DNA from: Ricordea florida
Lineage: Eukaryota > Cnidaria > Anthozoa > Corallimorpharia > Ricordeidae
Direction: 5' to 3'
NCBI GenBank assembly: GCA_949710005.1
Contig: OX453283.1
Span: forward strand, 23,427,204 to 23,491,203
DNA length: 64,000 nucleotides
Shown: positions 57,089-64,000 of the stretch, in pieces
How positions within the stretch are numbered: position 1 is the first letter of the stretch
Layout: the number at the start of each line of letters is the position of its first letter
Program-made: the position numbers and the translations under genes
The notes under the pieces: generated by a model
Told to the model about the DNA's origin: nothing
The model's input: only the letters and a program-made list of their open reading frames with translations
Database searches by the model: none

Positions 57089-57858
57089 AGAAATTTCAAT
57101 GTGAAAGTGAGTGCTGGCGAGGGGAAGTGGTTTGGAATAGAGGATGGGTAAGCAGAAAATTAGGTTAGTTCAAGATCCCCTGGATATTCCCGTAGTAAAA
57201 AGATGGTGGTATTTGGAAGGAGATATCGTGGCAACTTTTTGTTTATGCTCTAACGCTTTGGTATGTATTCAAAGCGTGTTTTTGGAGATTTCTACAATTA
57301 TCGTGTTAGTTTTAAAGGGAAGTTCTGAGTTCAAAAGAACTGTATGTGAAGGGTGTGAAATACTGTTAGGACACAATTGAAACTGCAACATCAGTATTAG
57401 AAAATAATGAACAATTTAATTAATACACTCATTATGACATTTAAGCGTAACTGTAACTGTAAGATCTTGGCACAAAAAATTCTGATATATTTAAGGTAAA
57501 AGTGACTTCAAGAAGGTAATAACAATAACAAAGAAGTCCAGTACATTCTGGGAACAAAACAGTTGCATAAATTCTAAGGTCGACTGTTGTGCCTCCTCGG
57601 GCGACAGACTTTTTGACTAAACGGTCAAAGATTTAGCCTCAACGGGCGAGCTAGTAACCTCTTGCTTCCCATTGACGCGCTCTGAACTCACTGAAACGTG
57701 CAGAAGAAATCATGTGACGTCACACTACGAAAACGCCAAACTGCGCATGCCCCGAATCTGACATCCGAAAAATCGAGATTTTTCACCGCTTATATGATAT
57801 GGAACACCGCTGACCCTCTCAAATAGTGTGCTGTCTCGCTAGGGCTCGCCAGCAACAA
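57089..57858. other. Host segment present only in copy B
   Basis: About 770 bp lie between TTAATAC and CGTTTACGCTTTAGACG; in copy A these two points are joined (16829-16845). It holds no recognisable gene; one frame of 78 codons (57144-57380) lacks any domain. It was either lost from copy A next to element 1 or inserted in copy B. Confidence 0.7.
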
Positions 57859-57942
57859 CGTTTACGCTTTAGACGATAAGACGCGATATTGGCATTAAAG
57901 AGAAACCTCAAGCTAAGCAAGATGTTACCATAAACTCTTTAA

Positions 57943-57974
57943 CAAATGAAGAAGCCTAAGCCGTGTATTGCACT

Positions 57975-58007
<33 letters not shown>

Positions 58008-58086
58008 GTGAAACATAAAATTCGTGTTCTCAAATGTCCGGAGTGTTTTATCACAGTGTAATACACGACTTAGGCTTCTTCATTTG
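57943..58086. repeat. 144-bp palindrome, complete in copy B
   Basis: CAAATGAAGAAGCCTAAG at the left pairs with CTTAGGCTTCTTCATTTG at the right, and most of the interior pairs as well (CACTGTGATAAAACAC with GTGTTTTATCACAGTG). Confidence 0.8.
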
Positions 58087-59150
58087 CTTTATGTTATAGA
58101 TTTTACACGCCGCGAGTAGAAACAACAAAGCACACAGATCGACATACTGACGCCATTTAATACCAACTTCTCGGCTTTTTTCGCTTCTTCTTCTTTATTT
58201 TTCATATCAATGTCAGCTTCAAACCTTTCTGCTGCTTCGCAGAAAACTCCATCATGAATTTCTTCAAAGAAAATGTTTTCAACATCCCTAACTGAGAGGT
58301 CGATTAGAGGTAATGTGTATTAGAGAAATAAATACAAGGGAAGTGGCACAAATGAAACCTTTCCAGGGAGCAATATTTGGAGAAGTCGGGATCTATTTGT
58401 TTTTAATTTTATTTCAAAGTTTTTTGATTAGTTTAATGCCTGAATTCCAAAAATTGCTCACTGCTTTAACGAGACTTCAGACCCTTTTGTTTTTAAAAAG
58501 CGTTTACAGCTCAAACAAATATAGTAACCAGTAAAAACAATTTGAATGTATATTATAATATTTTGAAATGCAAATATTTTAATGCATTTCATTTATTCAT
58601 TTATTTTTTGTCACCTTCGTTCTGGACAATTTTCGAAATACAAATATGTCTGCTGTACTGGCAAAATGAAGCAGCGTTTCAGAGTGAAAAATCGTTCCAG
58701 GAGCGGAGGTTGTGCGGATAACGTTTCATAGAGACTGTCATTTGCGAAACCTGGATTTGGAGGACGTCTTTTGACGAAAGTAGTCGTTGAAGCTGCCACG
58801 GCTAAAGCGAACGGAGGTTATCAAAAATTCAACTCCTTCGTATCTGCTTCATAGGTATTTGTATTGCCTTTAATATTTGTGTCTTCGTTACTGTACAAGT
58901 GAAGGACGTTTCTCATGGAAAATGTTTGTCGCTATTCCGAAGACTTCGCTACAATGTAACTGAGTTCTCTGTCACCATGAACAGTGCTACTACAGTATAA
59001 CCTTCTCAACTTGGAAGATATGCCAGAGAGCTATAGCACAATGGTGGCATATTGCCAGAAGTCAGTACAATATTTTGTAGAGATGTGTTGCTCGTAGAGT
59101 ATCTCATACCGAATATAAAATTCTTAATATTCATATCAGGTAATTAATTA

Positions 59151-59454
59151 ACAATTAGACCAGTAGCCCGCAAGGGCTACGGGTCAATAGCCCATGAGGC
59201 GCGGCCGAAAGGGCTATTGTCCCGTGACCCGTGACGGCGAAGAGTCTAATTGTCTTAGTATCACCCAACTAGTCGGACAGAAAAGGCGATAATAAAGTTA
59301 GCAAATGCCAGTTGAATAAATATTTATTTGGGAATAAAACGAAAGAAAGCGCAACGAATTTCGCTACTCCAGGACTATTACTAATAGTCCTCTCGAAGCG
59401 TAGCCAATCAGATTGCGGCATTTGCATTAGCCCACTCATTGGTTGCTTGATACT
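59151..59454. mobile_element. Composite MITE, copy B
   Basis: This duplicate of 18099-18402 is almost unchanged. Confidence 0.68.
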
Positions 59455-61117
59455 TATGTCTATTATAGCAGTAAGTATCCTCAGCTCTAACGTAAAATAC
59501 TTCTGATCTTTAGCTCAACTTAAGTACATAAAAAGATAACACTGGGAAAATAAAGTAATGATGACTTCTTTCTATCAACTTGTCCACAGGTAGCCCAAGG
59601 AAGGCCATATGTTGCTTCATGTGATCGTACTAAGTGGTCTCCAAAATCAACATCACCAACAAACTGTTTCAACGGCCAAGATGGCGCCTGAACACGGCGA
59701 AAAAAGCGACACTGAGCCCGCCTTAAGATAAGTAAAACTTACTTATAAATTTCATAAATATGTACATAACAACCATATTTCATTTCCATTTCTTAGTCCA
59801 CCGATATTTTTTCTTGAAAACTAATATTTCCTCATAAAGAGGTTTCGTTTAGAAATCCGCGGATTCTTCAGCTTTAGCAAGGGCTGTTAGAATAGTAAAT
59901 ATCTTTTTAAAGAATGGTCACACGACATGGTTTGACCACAGATGAAAACGTTAGGGCCACATGGTTTGGTATAGTACTACATAACAGTATCATTTAGTAC
60001 AGTTGCAGATCTTTTTATTCAAGAAAGACACTATCGCATTACGTGGTTATCATAATGTTCCTGCTAAAAATTAAGACTATTCAACTATTTACAACCATTT
60101 ACAAAAAAAAAATATCTATTGAAATGAGAATTATACAAAATTAAATACGTCATGTAGATGTAATGAATGAAAGAAGTCTTCTTTTAAAAGTATGCAAAGT
60201 TGACGAATTTCTTGTTGAAGGGTCTAATTAAGCTATTCTAATCTCATATCGCGTGGTAGCAAGTCCTTTGTTTGCCGCAGTTCCTTTCAACTTTCGGTAG
60301 CCTGAAGTTGTCTCTATTGCGTGTCTTATAATGATGTTGATCTCTATTTCTAACAAATTCTAAGGAGTCATCATTTAAATTATTTACACATCTGAAAATA
60401 TATACACATTTTTTTTAAAGTATTGTTTTGATTTAAGCCACTTAGAATTGAGAATAGGCATAGAACCTGCATTTACGCACAGAGCTTTAACACGTCTTGC
60501 CGCCATAGTTAATTTATGCAGCAATTGAATAATTTATGCAATGCAGATAAGCCTCCACACAGGCTGATCTAGTAATCCAAGTTAAGATCAGACTCCAACT
60601 GCTTTCACTGTAGATTGACTGTTTATGGGGGTTTCTGCCTGCCTCTTGAGATTAAATTGGAATTAAAGAAAGTAAGGCTTTTCTGTCCTGATTTTGATGT
60701 AATCCACTGCAAGTGAATTATTCATTCATAAAATTCTAAGGAAAGAGCTGTATCATCATGACCAATTTTAGAGAACTTTTTGACCAAAGGCAGAATTCTC
60801 GTGTTCTAGTGTTATTTCAATATTTTATTCTCTAAATTCAGAATACGTTTTAGAATTTTGAATTTTTTTAGCCCCATATACATTAAATTCAACAGTTCAT
60901 AATCAAACATATTCAGGAAAAATTTAAGGTTTAAGGTTGTTTTGAATTTTTGTTTCTAATGTAATTGCAAGTTTCTTTAGTTCTGAATTCAATGGCAGCC
61001 ACATAAGCAAGCAACATACTGTCCACAAGAAAGTGCAAGGCACAGTATGATTATAGTCAAAACATCCATCAGGTTCCTTTCACATTTTGGAGTCACTGTC
61101 ATTCGTTGTGAACCGCC

Positions 61118-61514
61118 GACCGGTTAGCTCAGTTGGTAGACCACTGGACTACCGTGCGGTAGGTTGTGGGTATAAACCCCTTCCGGACCAACACTCGGGG
61201 TCTTTTAATATAATTGAGGAGAAAGTGCTGCCTTTGTAATGACATTCGCAAATTAACGGTTAGACGTTCCAGTCTTCTCGGATAAGAATGATAAAATGTA
61301 GGTCCCTTCTCACCATATTTGTTCCTAATAATCTGTGGGACGTTAAAGAACCCACACACTAATTGTAAAGAGTAGGGGACGTAGTTCCCGGTGTGGTGGT
61401 CTATCTCTACCTCTGGTTTCATATGTCATGCACACGTACACGTTATAACGAGCACTTAGGAGCTCCTTGGTGTCACGTGTGTAAATAAAGTATTGTATTG
61501 TATTGTATTGTATT
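61118..61514 (+). mobile_element. tRNA-derived SINE, copy B
   Basis: This duplicate of 20066-20453 has a better A box (GTTAGCTCAGTTGG) and a longer ATTGT tail. Confidence 0.75.
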
Positions 61515-62154
61515 GATTGAAGTATTCATTTTTTAGATTGTTATCATTGAGTTTTGAGAAAATAAGTGACTCAGGATGTCGAATCGATCAAACACTTGAT
61601 TCGTCAAACCAGCACAGGAAGAATGTATTGCTCTCACTAAGGAGAATTGCTCATCAAATTGAAAGGGGTTAAATGAAAGTTGTTTACCACGTGCAATGGA
61701 AGCTGGACAGTGTCAACAATCGCAAAGACTGGAGAAGGAAGTTTCCAAATATAGTAATTGCGAAATATTGAATCTGGACAAGCTGCGAACGTTTGTTGCA
61801 TCTTTTAAGTCTTATGGGTTTCTCGTGCGATCTGTGCTTTTTCTTGTAGAAACTCAAGATCGATGGTGGTGTTCTTGTTACTCGTACAATCACAATGGGT
61901 GAATTGAAAGGGCTTAATCTGTTTTGGAAAGTAAACATATTACATTTTTCTCATATTATCAGCCAATGACCTGTTATCGTATCACAAATACTAAGACATA
62001 CTCTCTTTCGGTGTCCAAGTGGCGCTGAACACTGGAACTCTTTCATTCACAGTTTTTAAATTGACACCTTAAGTCCGCAGATCTCAATAGTCATCCAAAT
62101 TAAGGTTATGTAAAAGTCATTTTCAGATAACAAACTGAACGGAAAGTGATGAGT

Positions 62155-62156
<2 letters not shown>

Positions 62157-62192
<36 letters not shown>
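62157..62192. repeat. (AAT)n microsatellite, copy B
   Basis: This array corresponds to 21094-21133. Confidence 0.9.
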
Positions 62193-62193
<1 letters not shown>

Positions 62194-62314
62194 TATACAA
62201 CTACCTCTAAATCCAATATTGGCAACTGTCCAATTTTTCTTAAATTGGACACCTATCCAATTTAAGAAAAATTGGACAGTTGCCAATATTGGATTTAGAG
62301 GTAGCTATATAATT
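62191..62314. mobile_element. Foldback element/MITE 1, copy B
   Basis: This is the duplicate of 21132-21255. Confidence 0.75.
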
Positions 62315-62319
62315 GACAA

Positions 62320-62478
62320 ATAACAGGACTCCGTGCTTGTCCAATTAAGAAAATGTTGGATTCGAAAATTCCTTGGAACACCAAATTGGACTCGGCCTGC
62401 GGCCTTGTCCAATTTTGGTGTTCCTCTGAATTTTCTCATCCAATATTTTCTTAATTGGACAGCATGGAGTCCTATTAT
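62320..62478. mobile_element. Foldback element/MITE 2, copy B
   Basis: This is the duplicate of 21261-21419. Confidence 0.72.
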
Positions 62479-62569
62479 ATATACTAATAATAATAATAAT
62501 AACCTTTAATTGAGTGTCAACTGTATCTAGCACTGACGTACTATTTGGGGACACTGTAAAGCACAAATT

Positions 62570-62804
62570 TAATCAAATCAAATTAAATTAAATCAATCAA
62601 ATCAAATCAAATGTTGGTTTTTGTGTAGAGGGGAAAACCCAAGTACCCGGTGAAAAACCTCTCGGAGCAGAGTAGAGAACCAACAAACTCAGCCCACATA
62701 TGACGCCGGGGCCGGGAATCGAACCCGGGCCACACTGGTGGAAGGCGAGCGCTCTCACCACTGCGCCAACCCTGCTCCCCAACACTGCGCCAACCCTGCT
62801 GCAT
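62570..62804 (-). mobile_element. tRNA-derived SINE of anthozoan type, copy B
   Basis: This is the duplicate of 21511-21745, with an A where copy A has a G in the body (CCCAAGTACC against CCCGAGTACC). Confidence 0.8.
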
Positions 62805-62889
62805 TTTATATTGATGCGTAGTAGTGCGCAATTACTTGAAATGAACGTTCCATTCTACTAAATCTGTGTAAATTACCTAGAAAGATTGC

Positions 62890-63211
62890 TTAACATGAAA
62901 AGGCCACTCAATTAGCTAAGGCGAAGGTTAATTCATTAAATGATATGATCTCGCAGGCTTTAAAAGATAATAAGATATCTGAAGGGGAATTTTCACTGAT
63001 CTTGGCTGAAGAAGGAAAATACAACAATATGAAGCGAGATATCAGAGTCAGACAGCCTAACGTAGAAAAAAAAGGATCTCGATATTGCAGAGCTCCGATC
63101 GAAGATTCGAAAGGAAATGTTAGAAGAAATATCAAAGAACGTAAAATAAGAATAACGTTTGAGCGGTCACCAGTAGGATTTGATTACGAGATTGGTTGTG
63201 TTAAGTCTTAA
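62890..63211 (+). pseudogene. Fragment of the 205-aa membrane protein gene, copy B
   Basis: This duplicate of 21830-22090 has MISQALKDNKISEGEFSLIL intact and a slightly different 3' part owing to a small indel near 63118. Confidence 0.8.
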
Positions 63212-63237
63212 AAAGATCTTATGTTATTAGAATAATA

Positions 63238-64000
63238 TGTCATTACTTGATGAATTCCGAAGGCGACATCCAAATACTAATATAAGAAAGTTTAAATTAG
63301 TTACAAACAGTGAGGGTTGAAATATCTACTGGAAATACGACAAAACGTCATCTCAGTGTAGTGTGGTTTAATATCATGAGTTATGATTACTTAGCGGATA
63401 TGTATTGAAAGATCTCAACCCTGAATTGAAGGCAAGATTAAACGTAGATCTGGGTGATAATAAGATGGGATTATTTATTGAGCTTAATAAACGATATCCT
63501 AAGATTGATATGTCAAAGTTTACATTCGTTCTGGACAGTTATGGGGGATCTATCTACCGAAAATACAATGGGCTTACTATCATGAGTTGACTTCTTATCA
63601 GGGAAGACTTGGACTGAAGATCTTGGCGCAGAATTGAAGGTTAAATTAAATAAGGATCCTGGCATTATCTCGGAATCAAGGGGTAAAGATCTTGTTATTA
63701 ACGATTCGTTCCCGGATAGTTTAAAATTGACTGATACGCGATATCCAATACCCGCGGTAAGTCTTGATGAGTTAGCTGATGACATCACTGAGCTTTTAAC
63801 AAAGTTAGATATATATGTTTCGGCTAAGCAAAAGTTCACAGTGGATATGACGAATATTTTAAAGTTGGTTATTATGACTTTCAGATCTGCTAAACAAAGT
63901 AGAGGATGGCTAAATGGTCCTGATTTTAACTATTCGCCTCAGCTATTAAACTTCGCGGTTTGGTGTGCTACATCAGGTTGTGGTATTAGTTTACAGGAGA
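63238..64000 (+). pseudogene. Broken copy of the 515-aa virion protein gene, copy B, cut by the window end
   Basis: This duplicate of 22177-22960 has the same double N-terminal module but additional lesions: a TGA in the first module near 63316, a one-base difference near 63396, and a changed frame near 63590. The second copy has drifted independently. The gene runs off the window. Confidence 0.83.

Larger units (their letters stand above)
57859..62889. repeat. Duplicated host unit copy B, right part
   Basis: This matches 16839-21829 with scattered differences. It contains the complete palindrome (57943-58086), the composite MITE (59151-59454), both SINEs and both foldback elements. I see no host gene in 58100-59150 or 59460-61110. 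Confidence 0.92.

Noticed and set aside
1..64000. Bacterial or phage origin of the window, suggested by the SLOG-like gene
   Set aside because: Introns with GT-AG borders, SINEs, LINE and MITE elements and a PAN-F5/8C gene show an animal genome. The SLOG-like gene lies inside a Polinton-like element.

Overview
The window is eukaryotic genomic DNA, most likely from an anthozoan cnidarian such as a stony coral. It is AT-rich and intron-containing. It carries tRNA-derived SINEs, many foldback/MITE elements and one host gene of a PAN plus discoidin (F5/8C) type that is common in cnidarians. The species cannot be named from the sequence alone.

Two complete virus-like transposons of the Polinton/Maverick (adintovirus-like) type dominate it. 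Element 1 spans 1109-16816 (15.7 kb, 425-bp terminal inverted repeats that look identical, 5-bp target duplication). Element 2 spans 39931-56633 (16.7 kb, 173-bp terminal repeats with one difference seen). Each encodes a protein-primed family B DNA polymerase, a retrovirus-type integrase, an A32/FtsK-like packaging ATPase, a probable double-jelly-roll major capsid protein, a probable penton protein, a candidate single-stranded-DNA-binding protein and a set of small membrane or virion proteins.

Most of the virion cassette is shared between the two elements, nearly collinear, but the polymerases belong to different subtypes. Element 1 has a restriction-endonuclease-like insert before the exonuclease; element 2 has an HNH/endonuclease VII insert inside it. 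Element 2 also carries genes that element 1 lacks: an RPB6-like RNA polymerase subunit, a DUF5679-like zinc ribbon, a SLOG/DUF2493-like protein and a frameshifted PD-(D/E)XK nuclease. In element 1 a short motif (TTTAAAGAT and variants) lies 22-30 nt upstream of nearly every virion gene. A second motif (TTTAAAAGAAAAA) lies upstream of polymerase, SSB-like and SAP genes. This suggests late and early promoters. Hairpins with identical arms sit between convergent genes.

The host DNA contains a large direct duplication. Positions 1-1108 plus 16817 onward match 39280-39930 plus 56634-64000. Element 1 is inserted only in the first copy and element 2 only in the second, so each copy is the empty site for the other insertion. 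This can be a real tandem duplication or two haplotypes joined in assembly. Both copies also carry the same older remnant of a third related element (21830-23975 and 62890-64000), the same two SINEs and the same foldback elements.

Between the copies (about 24.0-39.2 kb) lie a 1.4-kb transposon-like unit with 33-bp inverted repeats around a leucine-rich-repeat exon, a small MITE, tRNA-like repeats, a LINE fragment, three exons of a PAN/F5/8C gene and a 73-bp minisatellite.
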